Of a stretch of 48,369 bases of DNA, positions 34,001-44,440 are shown one piece after another. A program made the translations under genes and the position numbers. The DNA lies in NCBI GenBank assembly GCA_001598975.1, contig BBXU01002140.1:1-48369 (forward strand). The letters are read 5' to 3'. A model generated the notes under the pieces. That model did not search any database. It was not told the origin of the DNA and saw nothing but the letters and a program-made list of their open reading frames with translations. Numbering within the stretch: the stretch's first letter is position 1; every line of letters begins with the position of its first letter. This stretch comes from Parachlorella kessleri (lineage: Eukaryota > Chlorophyta > Trebouxiophyceae > Chlorellales > Chlorellaceae).

Positions 34001-35129
34001 GGTCCCACTTAAGTATGGCAGGCCACTTGGTGACCTGGCAAGGCAGTAATTGACCTTGAGGCAGGCCCAACCACCGCAAACTCCATGCTTACATCCTGAG
34101 CACCCTGGCTGGCTTGCACCACCACCAAGGTCGGGAAGTCTGTTTAACAGCCTACATAGCTGAGTACCTTGGAATGTTCAACACACCGGCCGCATACCCC
34201 CTGCTGAAACCCTGGCAGCAAGAAGAGTTCACTACCCCAAGAACAGCTTATCTCGCAGGTTACTGACCCCAAACGCTGACCCCAGCCGCAGACTACCGTG
34301 GTAGCCTGCCGCAGCTGCTGCATGGGCTCCTCACCAGGTCAGTAAGGATGACCGGCCGGTTAGTCATCTCGTACTCCTCCCTAAACTGCTCCACCGACAG
34401 CCCTGCCCGGCGGTCAATAGTCTCCACCTCCAGCCATGCTGGGTCTATGGCCATGTTGGTGCACAGCCAGGGCTGGTAGAGCAGGTCACTGTAGAAGCCC
34501 TTCACTGGGTGCAGCCTCCTGCTGCCGGCCCTGTAGCCAGGGACTGTTGCTGCAAGGTAGGAGTCTTGCCAGCTGCCCTCGAAGGTCCACTCCTGCCACC
34601 GCCCCTCAAACTCCTGTTGCAGGACACACACCTATGTCCTTCAGCCCAGACGAGGAACATCCTTAGCCTGCCGCTGGGCTGCTGTGCCAAGGCAAGGTAT
34701 TTTACAAGAGCTGGGAGGCTGGCACGAAGCTGTGAATGCACGGTAAACACTTTGTGATAGGCCACAACAACCAAGTAAGCAGGCGTACCTCTAGTAGCAG
34801 TCCTTTCCACAGCTCGTCCAAGCTGTTGCAGAAGGCGTAAAACGCCCTGCTGACCTGCACTGGTTAGTTCCTCGGTTGACAGGCGCGCTGAGCACTTCCA
34901 CAGACAACTGCATGCGGACGTGCAGTTGCGCCAGGGAGCCTCACTAACTTACGGTGCTCAGAACTGCCAGGTCCTTTGCAGAAAGGTGTCCAAGTATTGT
35001 CAATATAGCCTCATCGCTCAGTTGGGCCAGGCCCCTCTTCCCTTTGCCAAACCCCGCTGCACGGACGTCATTCGAGCCACCTAGGCCCTCCATCGCCTCG
35101 AGGGGCAGAACTCCCAGAGGGTGCGCCAT
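31075..35129 (-). CDS. F-box and JmjC-domain 2-oxoglutarate dioxygenase (JMJ22/JMJD6-like)
   Basis: Predicted Fe(II)/2-oxoglutarate oxygenase; relatives include Arabidopsis JMJ21/JMJ22 and animal JMJD6, reported as histone arginine demethylase or lysyl hydroxylase. Twelve exons (first 34953-35129, last 31075-31254) join in phase to 497 residues. An F-box-like motif at about 28-80 reads LSDEAILTILGHLSAKDLAV, then AFYAFCNSLDELWK. The JmjC domain carries the metal triad: H and D in GSTWHIDPNATHAWN (about residue 277) and the distal H in VPRGWWHLALNLE (about residue 360). EEYEMTNRPVILTDL precedes it, as usual in the family. The tail holds two aromatic repeats, NGFSFGFSGSS and a C-terminal NAFSFGFGF. 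The F-box suggests an SCF ligase link, and substrate is unknown. One exon is only 26 nt. A second ATG at 35144 would add five residues. Confidence 0.92.
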
Positions 35130-35703
35130 TCTGCATTTACACAACTCTAGCCAGCGGCCAGGGCGCCATTTGTAGGTTGTGTACCGAAAATGAAACGTAG
35201 CCTGTTGTCAGAATTTAGTCACAGCCGCCGATTGGCGCCGGCCCATGCACGGCCAGCCCATTCACAAATTTAGCAAGAGTAGGGTTGCAGGTAAAGCGAG
35301 CAGAAAGTACGTAGGGGCGTACTGGGCTGACATTTACTGAGCAGCCTGCTAGCTCAGAGTCACAGTGTGGCGTGTCGCATTTTCAAGGGCAAGTGGCCAC
35401 AGGGTTTGTCTGCTCCACAGCGCCGCACGGAGCGCTTCAGTGCAGCATCCCAGGTTCAGCCAAAATAGCCAACTACCCTCCCTAGTTAGCATGCCCAATG
35501 GCTACCTAGCTATCATTATTAAGCTGGCCTGCAGAGTTACATCACTGCCCTGCTCTCACACTCTCATCGCTTGCATACATAGCCCTAAGCTGCCACCCAG
35601 AAGACTATCAGCAGCACAAGTCCCCACCACCCCAAAACCTGCCACCAGGGCACTGCGCCATCGTCCTCTCCGCATAAATTCCCTAACATGGCAGGTAATT
35701 ACA
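35130..35703. promoter_or_regulatory. Intergenic region upstream of the JmjC gene
   Basis: Contains the JmjC promoter and the 3' UTR of the palmitoyltransferase gene. ATTGG (reverse CCAAT) followed by GCGCC is present near 35230. No other gene is supported. Confidence 0.4.
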
Positions 35704-38700
35704 TCACAAACTACCACTGCCAGCAGTCCCCTGCTCCATCTTCAGCAATGCCATTGTCTCGCTTTCCTGGCGGCGCAGCACGTAGGGCGCCTGCGGTGCC
35801 CGGTGCGGTGCGCACACCTCGCCGCAGTTGGCGCGCCACCCATGGTCGAAGGGGTTGTGGAAGTCGCCATCGCTGTCGTGAAGGTACTTGTACCTGCTGG
35901 GCGGTAGCAAGGAAGTGCAATGTGAGCCACGAGGCATCAGGAGATGCTATAGACAGGCCCGCAGGCGCTCTTTAGCATCACAAACCTCAATATAATTACA
36001 GAACACTCGACTACTAAAAAACCAGCTGGATGGCCTGAACATGCTATCAAGCAGGCACCTTGCAGGCAGCAGTTAGTGGCTGGCAGCAGCGCCTGGCAAA
36101 CACCTCCCCCCTAACACGGGCTGACCATTCCTGGCAGCAAGCCTCCCCAACCCACAGGCCGTCTGATATGTTGCAGCCCCATCCGCCAAACCACATAATG
36201 ACCACCAAACCTCCCCAAATTGAGCACCACCCCATCCTTGCCGACGCCCGCCACCCCAGCGGTAAGACCCTGCAGGCCACTGCTGCAAGCCATGGCATCT
36301 TTGCCACATGCGCACCTGTGCCAGTTAGCCATTTCATTGGTGGTCATGTTGCGCACGACTTGGGAGGCCTGGGCAATGGCCAGGGCGGCTACCGAGAGCA
36401 GCAGGAACACGTCCACCACGATAAACATGATGGGCCAGGCCAGTGTCAGCCCAGAGGGGTTGCCGCCCAGCCGCACCGCTGCACCAGAACATGATTAATC
36501 ATAAGCGCAGGCAAGTCCACATGGGTTACGGCTCTCTACCCCAGCCGTGGGCAACAACGGATTAACTGTAAGACCACACTCTGTCCTTGGCTGTTTCTGC
36601 AGACACCCTGGCAACCTGCCTCCCACACAACCATATAACTAACAGTCCTCCGGGCCTCAAAGCCCTGCACATCCGATCGCCAGCCACACAGCCACACCGG
36701 CCTGCTGCCAGACTCTGCCAGGCAAGCCCACCTGCGTGTATCCTGGCTACCGCCACCAGGGCGCTGGCTGCAATGGCTCCCAGCTCCAGCCAAAGGAAAA
36801 TCAGGAAGAAGTGGCGGTTGCCCTTCCCCACGCAGTTGCCCACCCAGGGGCAGTAGTGGTCGTAGCACTGCAGCCAGAGCAGCCCTGAGGGTGAGGCCCC
36901 CAAAGCTTACTTGGGAAACCGGAGGCACAAGCTCTCAGCCACAAGCTCTCAGCTCGGCTGCTCCTCACAGCTGGCAGGGGGAGCTGCACCTCCACCTAAC
37001 ACCAGCACTGAACGACTCCATAGGAACCTCGCAACGCAGCGGAGCCCATGTAGCGTTCACAGCGGAGGACAGAAAGATGGCCCATCAATCGGAAAAAACC
37101 CCACAACTGTAGTTATGATCCTTGGGGGCCCCGGTGCCCTGCATGTGTAGCTCACCTGCACACATCGTCCCGTCACTGAGCAGTGCTTGGCCCTCAGCGG
37201 CCGCACAATCTTGCAGCTCACGCACAGCTGGTTCCATTGCCCAGCCCAAAGGGCAGGCGAGTCCAACGACTTGCTGCACAGCAGGCTCCAATTTAAATCT
37301 TTGAGCAGGTTATCACTACTGCTACAAACAACAACTGAAACGCCGAGTAGCTGCCTTCACACCTCGGTTCCCTGGTCTCCCGCAGGAGCCTTTGCAGCCA
37401 TGCTTCTTACTGGACCGATAAAGAGCCTTCACAACCATACACACTCCACGCGTCTGTACACTCAGTACTGATGGACTGGAATGTACCCTACAAACCCATC
37501 ACGCAAATGCTGCCTTACCTAAATTGCGAGGTAGACTGCTCGCTGCTACTTTCAGGCTTGCTGCTGCTCTTGTGCTGCACTTGACCTTGGCTGCTTCCCT
37601 TCGAACCCTTGCTGCCGCCCCGCTCTGCAAACCACAACCAAGAGGCATTCCAACCGACATTCTAATCCAAGCTTGGTGGTGAGACGGCCGTTACACTGTA
37701 CGCTGCACACAGGCAACAAATGGTTTCCACAAATGGATTCCACACAGTGCGATAACATCCATAATTTATAGCAGGCCTCCAGCGGGCCATACTACTCTTA
37801 CGGCGCTGCAGGGGCCGCTCTCGTGCACCGTGAGCAGATGCCAACAAGCAAGAAAGATCAACAGCAGCGCACCATTGCCACGTGGTAGGAAGCCTGGGTC
37901 CGCTACGGTGGTGCGGTACAGGAAGTACAGACCAATGCCCGCCAGTATGAACGTCAACCAGCTCCCAAAGATTGCCCAGCTGGTAGGCGGTGGCAGGTGC
38001 GGCAGCTGCACAGATAACAGGATTTTGGCGGGCGCGGGTGGAAGACTTTGGAACAGACACATCTGGCAATCAGGGCCAACCCGCCAGCTAGCCAAACACT
38101 CTAGTCACATTAAGGGCTCACACCTCTCCATAACAACCTGTTACACAGCGGCGTGGCTACTGAAGGGCATGAATATCTCATAGTGACACAACACAACAAC
38201 CTCCCAACGCGAAGGACACCTCAGCATCTATCACCTTCTGCTCGGGCCGTCCAATCAAGCACCTACCTGCAGCACCTTGTACTGGAACACCACCAGAAGC
38301 ACCAGGATAAGGCCCCAGATGATGGGGGAGAGATGCAGCCGTGCCAGCAGAGACCGCTCCCTGCTTGCCCTCTCCTGCACACACCGCATGACGATTATCA
38401 GCTTCTACATCAACCGATACCTTGCTGCATACCGCACCGGTTTCATAAGAGAAATGACATGCAAGCCTGGGGGAACCCGCGGCCACCTGCCTTCACAGAA
38501 GCAGGTGGTGATTGCACCAGTGCCATTTCCGGGAACCCGCATTAATCCTTGAGTGCTACTACCAGAAATCTTGTTAAGCGACAATGTGCCTACCCACCTG
38601 CTTGTACTTATATTCTGCTAAGTTAAGGCCCAACAATCGGTGCCCTTTCTCAATAGCTAATTGCGAGGGCGTGGCGCCTGTATTATCCGCTTGCTGTAGG

Positions 38701-40096
38701 ACCTCATCCGCCCCGCCCTGCACCTCTCACATCATGCATCAGTCTTTTTCATGGCAGCCACATGAAGCCTCTGACCACGCATCTGCATACACGCCCCAGC
38801 CACACTTAATCTATTTGCTCACCAGCATTGCCTTACTAGAGCACCACCTCAGCACAATGTTTAAAGGAACGGGCAGACTGATGTGACTCAATGGATGATG
38901 TAACTGCAATTCTGCCACCCTGTACTCGGCCGCAGGAACTAGCAAGATAGCATCGCCCACCTGCAACAGCACCGTGCAGGCCTCCGCATTGCCACGGATA
39001 GCCGCCCAGTGCAGCGGCGTGCAGCCCTCCTTGTCGGCCAAGTTGCAGCGGCAGCCCATCACTAAGAGCAGGCGGATGGTGTCTGCAAAGCCCTTGTAGG
39101 CGGCCCAGTGCAGCGACGTGCGGCCGTCAAAGTCAGGGGCATCCAGGTCCACACCCCACTTGAGGGCTAGGTGGTACAACACCCCCGTGTGGCCGTACTG
39201 CGCAGCCACATGGCACAGCGTGTATCCCCTGCAGGCCACAAGGTGACACCAGAGTATCACCGCCCAAAAACTTTTGCTGAACACTGAGCAGGAACCGTGA
39301 TGTGCGTCATTTTGGTCTCATTCCAAAACAAGTTATTGCAGCGTTTGGTTGTTTGTGGATCATTGTCGATGTCGTATACCATACCAAAGCAGGCTCCCTG
39401 TCCAGCATGCTCGAAAATCTAGGTGCGAGCGCATATGTGACACCTGGATAGATATTGAGCAGGGAAACACACACACCCAAGCATTGCCGAAAGGGCAGTC
39501 CACAGTGACCATGATCATACCTCGAGTCCACGGCCGCCACGTCAGCCCCTTGACGCAGGAGCGTCTCCAGGGCACTCATGGAGCCACGTACTGCGGTCCA
39601 GTGCAGGGCTGTCTGCCCAGTCCTGTCCGCCGCATTGACATCACAGCCAGCATCTATGAGGTAGTTCAGCACTGCCACACGGTTGTTCAGCGCGGCCCAC
39701 TGGACGGCATAGTAGCCCTGCTCGTCCGGTTCGTGCAGCAGCTGTGGGTTGGCGTCTGCTAGCCGTTTGAGCGCCTCGAACTCGCCATAAGCTGCTGCCT
39801 TCCATACTGCACAGACACGAGTTGGGCCGAGTAGGCGTGCCGTTCATAGGAATAGCGGTGAGGGTCCGGCATAGATTCCAAGCAAAGTTACCCCCTTCTG
39901 AGCAAAGTTCGTCCCTTGTACTGTGCACAGAAAGCGGCTAGTACTAGGGCAGAGTGACCTCACAAGCGCCTAAAGCTGTGCTCATTGTGCGACCAGAACA
40001 GGCAGCACTGCGCAACGCTTTGGCATGATGAGGCAGAACATGAGTGCAACTCCTCGATCACTCACCCGTGTCCACTGCCTCCTGCCGGTGAGCCAT
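35704..40096 (-). CDS. Ankyrin-repeat DHHC-family palmitoyltransferase, DHYC variant (TIP1/HIP14-like)
   Basis: Membrane S-acyltransferase, related to Arabidopsis TIP1, human HIP14 and yeast Akr1. Eleven exons (first 40066-40096, last 35704-35896) join in phase to 550 residues. The start ATG at 40096 gives [20 protein letters not shown]. Ankyrin repeats fill about residues 10-230, for example [34 protein letters not shown] and [14 protein letters not shown]. Membrane segments follow ([35 protein letters not shown]), then the Cys-rich catalytic loop, then two more membrane segments ([33 protein letters not shown]). TTNEMANW is the family TTxE motif. The C-terminus has [13 protein letters not shown]. 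The catalytic motif is [14 protein letters not shown], so DHYC replaces DHHC. In HCSVTGRCV the usual CxxC cysteine is Thr. Confidence 0.94.
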
Positions 40097-40416
40097 GGAA
40101 CCAGCCCTGCTCACACTTGCAAGCTGATATCAACGACCATGCCCACGGGTTGGCGCGGCAAGGTGTGCAGAGTACAACACCTGGAATGCCAGGGCTGCAA
40201 GCAGGGACAGCATTCTTTGTAGAGGAGAGTGCAGTTTGGTGAGCCAGTGCCAGGTCAGCTTCCCGCCCGCCACAGTTGACGGATTTTGAAACTGCAGCTG
40301 TAACGCGCTTTCTGATCTATCCCTGCAGGTTCACCTCTTCTCCATGCTACACAGAAACGTGACCCTTTCTGCTTACATTTGAACGACAAGCAGGCTGGCC
40401 ACACTGACATGTGAAC
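40097..40416. promoter_or_regulatory. Bidirectional promoter region
   Basis: 320 bp between the divergent starts of the palmitoyltransferase and the 223-aa protein. No clear element was identified. Confidence 0.45.
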
Positions 40417-41187
40417 ATGGGCAAAGACAGTTCCGCTCAGTACCTGCTTGATGGCCAGCACCAGATGCTACGAGACCAGCTTTCCGAGGAATGTGCCTGT
40501 AGCTTCGATAGAGGAAGCTGCTGTAACTCAGAGCCCGCCTGCTTTTCAGCATTAGAACTGGTCCACGCCACAGAGTCTGGGGCAGTGCAGCTCCTGATGT
40601 CTCCAGCGTACCTGACTGGTATATCTCAACTGGCACATAACCACGCGGTGCTGGTGTTCTCGGATGGCCGGCAGCAACGTGTCTCTGTGCTAGTGGCGCA
40701 GGAAGGCGCAGGCAGGTGGGTCCGACCTGCTTACATGCAAATGAGGCTCCGCAACCTTGCAAAGGCTGTACACCCAGCTCCGCAACCTTGCCTGACACAG
40801 AGCTCTGCCTGCAGGAACGACCCCCATTGGCTTCACTTAGCTCAGCAGATCTTGGAAAACAGCAAACAGCGGTATAACAGCAAAGGCACCCATGCTGCCG
40901 CGATAGCCAGCAAGCAGAACAGTGGGGACTGGGTCGTTGAATGGGTGCATGAGGACAGTTCCTCACAGGCGGTCAGCAAGTACTCCCGCAGCAGAAACTC
41001 ACACCGTCATAAGACCTCCAGGGACTTCCTCCTAGGACTCACGGGCGCCCACCTACCCCAGCTGGCAGTAGGGCTGCTAGGAGCAGTTGCAGCAGCATGC
41101 GTAACAGCAGTTGCACCTACACGCCGAGATGCCGGGCAGAGACATAGCAAGCAGGGCAGAGCCTCACCACAACTGCTCTTTGGGTAG
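40417..41187 (+). CDS. Unrecognised protein with possible N-myristoylation and C-terminal hydrophobic segment
   Basis: Family not recognised. Two exons, 40417-40715 and 40815-41187, give 223 residues. The intron (gtgggt...ctgcag) is 99 nt and open in frame, so retention would add 33 residues without breaking the protein. The N-terminus MGKDSSAQ has Gly2 and Ser6, as in N-myristoylation sites. The middle has QLAHNHAVLVFSDGRQQRVS, which looks like beta strands, and HWLHLAQQILENSKQRY, which looks like a helix. A hydrophobic segment near the end, LPQLAVGLLGAVAAACVTAV, may span a membrane and is followed by a basic tail ending SPQLLFG. It is divergent from the palmitoyltransferase and convergent with the HAD gene. 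Judged real because of the long frame, clean splice sites and the ATG position. Confidence 0.6.
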   Translation: MGKDSSAQYLLDGQHQMLRDQLSEECACSFDRGSCCNSEPACFSALELVHATESGAVQLLMSPAYLTGISQLAHNHAVLVFSDGRQQRVSVLVAQEGAGRWVRPAYMQMRLRNLAKAVHPAPQPCLTQSSACRNDPHWLHLAQQILENSKQRYNSKGTHAAAIASKQNSGDWVVEWVHEDSSSQAVSKYSRSRNSHRHKTSRDFLLGLTGAHLPQLAVGLLGAVAAACVTAVAPTRRDAGQRHSKQGRASPQLLFG

Positions 41188-41564
41188 CCTGGAAAGCAAG
41201 CACTGCATTCTTACATTTGCATCCTCACAAATGGAGGTCACCTGGTGTTGATATTCCTAACACAACCCTTTTCTGTGACCATCATGGCATGGCAAATCAT
41301 GAGCATGACCATCATGGCATGGCAAATCATGAGCACTCCTGAGGTGAAGATGGGAAGTCCAGGATCAGCAGCAGAGTCGTACTAAGGCATCCGATGTCAG
41401 TAATGCACTCAACCTAAGCAGTACACATAGTTTACAGGCCCTTGATGAAACATGGACAGTACAGGCTCTCCTGGTACAGTGGGAAACGTAAGCGCTCCTG
41501 AGCAGTAAAAAGGACACGTCATTTATTATCCACTTACTGAATGTGGCCCTGTCACCAACGCCCG
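41188..41564. other. Intergenic region between convergent genes
   Basis: Contains a perfect 2 x 30-bp tandem duplication (41276-41335) and the 3' ends of both flanking genes; nothing else is seen. Confidence 0.5.
41276..41335. repeat. Perfect 30-bp tandem duplication
   Basis: Two identical, adjacent 30-bp copies, each starting TGACCATCATGGCATGGCAA. The lack of any difference between them points to a recent duplication. Confidence 0.95.
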
Positions 41565-43510
41565 CTATTGCTGCTGCAACTGCTGTCGCGACTCCAGCAA
41601 GGCCTTCAGCTTGCGCCAAGTCACACCACCGCCGGCACCAAAGCCATCGAACGTCAAGTCTTTGGCACTGTAACCTCCCCTGGCAGCCAGCGAAGGCGGG
41701 GCAGATGCCACTAGCATGCCTGCAGTCTTCGCAGACTCCATGGTGCTGTGGTTTGCTGCCACCACCACTGCATGGTCCATGCTGACCCCCAGCGCAGCAA
41801 GGATGGCAGCCAGCAGTGTTGGGGGCACCAGGCCAGCTCGTTCAGCAGCTGCAGGAAGTGCAGTGTAATGAAGGATGTCAGCCGCATGGTGCACAAACGA
41901 CGGCAGGCAACAAGCCAACACAGCAAAGCAATGTCTGCCAGCAATCCGCCAAGCAGGCATGGAAACAGGCAAGCAGCCTGAATCACACACCCACCAGGCC
42001 ATGAGAATGCCAGTTTGCTGGAGGACACGCCTGCATATGACCTGGCTGTAGCCCATGCTGCCCCAGATGATGCTGATAGCCTCCTCTTACCCCAGGCTTG
42101 CTGACTACCTAAGCTCGCTCACCTGCTTGCAGCGCTGGGTCCAGCTGCAGCCCAACACCCTTCAGGTGCATGGCTCGCACGAAGGACATGGCCACCTGCT
42201 TCTTGGCCTCCGCCTGCGCTTGCGCCACCTGCTGCTCAAAGGTTGCCTGCGGCTGGCTGCTACCGCTGCTGCCCTCATCTTGTTCTTCTCCTCGGTCCAG
42301 CCCCACTGTGACTGTCTGGAGTTTGAGAGATCTGCAGAACACAGGTCGCTTGTTGCTTACTTGCGCCCAGGTCACCAGGCTGGTGTGCAGGGCGCAGCTG
42401 CGCAGCGAGCGGTATATAACGCAAGCGCGGCCACTGCCAGTGCTGTAACAAGAGTTATCCACTATGACACAAAAATACCAGCTCAACTCATCACAAGGTC
42501 ACTGTTGTTAACCTTCGCTCCATGTACTTGACCGCTTGGCCTTAATGCTGACATGCATGCACAAACTGTAAGGTCTAATGCTTACCTGGCGGGACCTAGA
42601 TTCAGCATGGCAGAGCTAAGAATGCTGTCCTGAGGTGCTGACGCAGTGCCAGCCAGGATGACCGTCTTCACGCCGGCCGCTGCAGCCTCATCAATGAAGT
42701 CAGCCACACCTACATGGCATGAGATACTCACTATCATGTTAGCATGTGGCGGTACAGCAACTCCATCACCAGGCATCCAAAGGGCTGCCACTGGATGCAC
42801 CCTGCGTGTGACCCCAGCCGATGCATACCCTAACCGCTTGCAGCTTCAAATCCCACGCAACCCTCCGTACTCCCCACCTGGTCGCAGGGGGATCTCGCCC
42901 TGCTGCACCATGGCTTTCAGGTGTCGCTGCTTGGCCTCGTACACCTTCTGCACAAACGCCGGTCGGTCCTTGCTACCCAGCATCAGAGGCCACCCAAGCC
43001 GGCTGAAATATGCTTTGACGAGCCCTGGGCCAGTCCCGTCACCCCACTTTAAGAGGTCTGCATACACGGGCACGGACCACTGGACACAGTCATAGCCCAT
43101 TTCCTGCAGGCAGCAGACAAGATACACGGTCCACTTCAGCAGTTCTCAGTGGGCCAGCTTGCCCTGCGGCCACTGGCGGCAAACTGTGTAGTAGGGTGCA
43201 AGCGTGTCCAACAGCCTGCAACAGCAAGCACTTCACGGCTCAGACACAGGTAGACCTCCAAGCTCACCCTAAAGGCCCTGTTAAATGCCTCTCGGTGGCC
43301 CTCGTAGTGGGTGTCCACGACAACGCCATCACACTCAAGAAGCAGGCCAAAGTTGGAGGAGGAGCTGCTGCTCTGTGCAGCTCGACGCCAGGAATGACTT
43401 GGTGCCTGGGTCACTTGTCTAGCAGAAGAGTGAAAAGACCGCGCAGGAAGGGTGCATCGCCACGGGTGTGCATGATGCGAGCCGGTGATCACAGGCATTC
43501 GAGACACCAT
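41565..43510 (-). CDS. HAD-like (CbbY-type) protein, probably organelle-targeted and catalytically altered
   Basis: Haloacid-dehalogenase fold protein of the CbbY-like group. Five exons, 43268-43510, 42878-43103, 42586-42709, 42123-42331 and 41565-41848, join in phase to 361 residues. The first 50 residues are rich in Ser, Arg and His, with few acidic residues (MVSRMPVITGSHHAHPWRCT), consistent with a chloroplast or mitochondrial transit peptide. HAD motif I reads LLLECDGVVVDT: Glu59 stands where the Asp nucleophile should be, while Asp61 is kept. The cap region has EMGYDCVQWSVPVYADLL and YFSRLGWPLML. Motif II is near GVKTVILAGTAS. The motif IV region reads VVVAANHSTMESAKTAGM, where active relatives have an acidic pair such as VVVEDS. 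Nucleophile and metal-site changes together suggest a non-enzymatic role. A Gln/Glu-rich insert lies at about residues 200-250. Confidence 0.85.
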
Positions 43511-43610
43511 CCTAGGGAAAGTGCTTGTAAAAACTAAAAGCAGTTTTTGAAGAGCGTTGCCTGCCTGGCTTGACAGATGTGTTGGAGGGTTACTTAATAG
43601 TTGACGTGCA

Positions 43611-43665
43611 CCCCCCCCCCCCCCACCCCCCCCCACACACACACCGACCACCCCCACCCCCACAG
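43611..43665. repeat. Poly-C and CA simple repeat
   Basis: A run of 14 C, one A, 9 C, then an ACACACACACC stretch and further C-rich sequence. It sits about 100 bp upstream of the HAD start codon. Confidence 0.95.
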
Positions 43666-44240
43666 GATGGTGCTACTGCCCCGCTCCTATGCAGCACATG
43701 CGCAAGGCAGCCTACAGTGTCCCTAGATACGTTTCATCGGTCCAGCGAGTGAAATGTTCCATAGACGGTGTGTTTAAGATTGACAAGAAGGGGTCAGACA
43801 GTAGTGCGGGCGCCAGCTGCGTCAATAAGCAGGTAGTATTTGCTCGTCAACAGGACATCCAATAGAATAATTTTGCTGTAAAATGCAGAAGATAAGTAAC
43901 ATTTGACAATGAAATACTGATTGCAAGAAGACGCCTAACAGCTGGCCTACTGGACAATAACAAACCGAAAAAGAAATGCCTGGGTTGATGCACCATCCCA
44001 GCAAGGAGCCATTGAGTTTGTATTTCAGCGTCAGAACATGTCCTGGTCCACTATACTACATGCACATGTTGTGCTGGGCTGAACCACGCCCTAGGTCGCA
44101 ACGGGCTGTGCACAACCGCTACACCTGACCGCCACGCCATTATTATTTGAGAGTTGCATCCGCACCCCCTGCATCTGCCCTCTGGCATCCGCTTCCAGCA
44201 TGGGTGGTGGCCTGCATGCACAGCAAACCCAGGCAAATAT

Positions 44241-44262
44241 CGCACGCACGCACGCACGCACA
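44241..44262. repeat. (CGCA)n microsatellite
   Basis: Five perfect tetranucleotide copies in the region downstream of the DUF599 gene. Confidence 0.9.
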
Positions 44263-44440
44263 CCAGCCGGGCCGCATTCCTCCGTGACTCTGCCAGGCCT
44301 TCAACAGACACTGTCAAGGACCTGCAAAGCTCATCTTGACTACCCTTGCCAGGTGCCTTGAACTCTTATGCCCACACCCGTTCCCACCGCATACAGAGCC
44401 AGCCTGACCGCATTGCCTGGAGCTTGAGAACTGTGACAAC

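Larger units (their letters stand above)
43511..44440. other. Intergenic region upstream of the HAD gene
   Basis: Contains the HAD promoter and the DUF599 3' UTR. A TGACGTG core lies at 43602-43608 next to a poly-C/CA tract. A CGCA repeat is at 44241-44262. No gene is supported; open frames here are short and AT-richer. Confidence 0.45.

Noticed and set aside
35365..35907. 180-codon plus-strand frame
   Set aside because: Its 3' half is antisense to the conserved last exon of the palmitoyltransferase; the rest has no recognisable feature.
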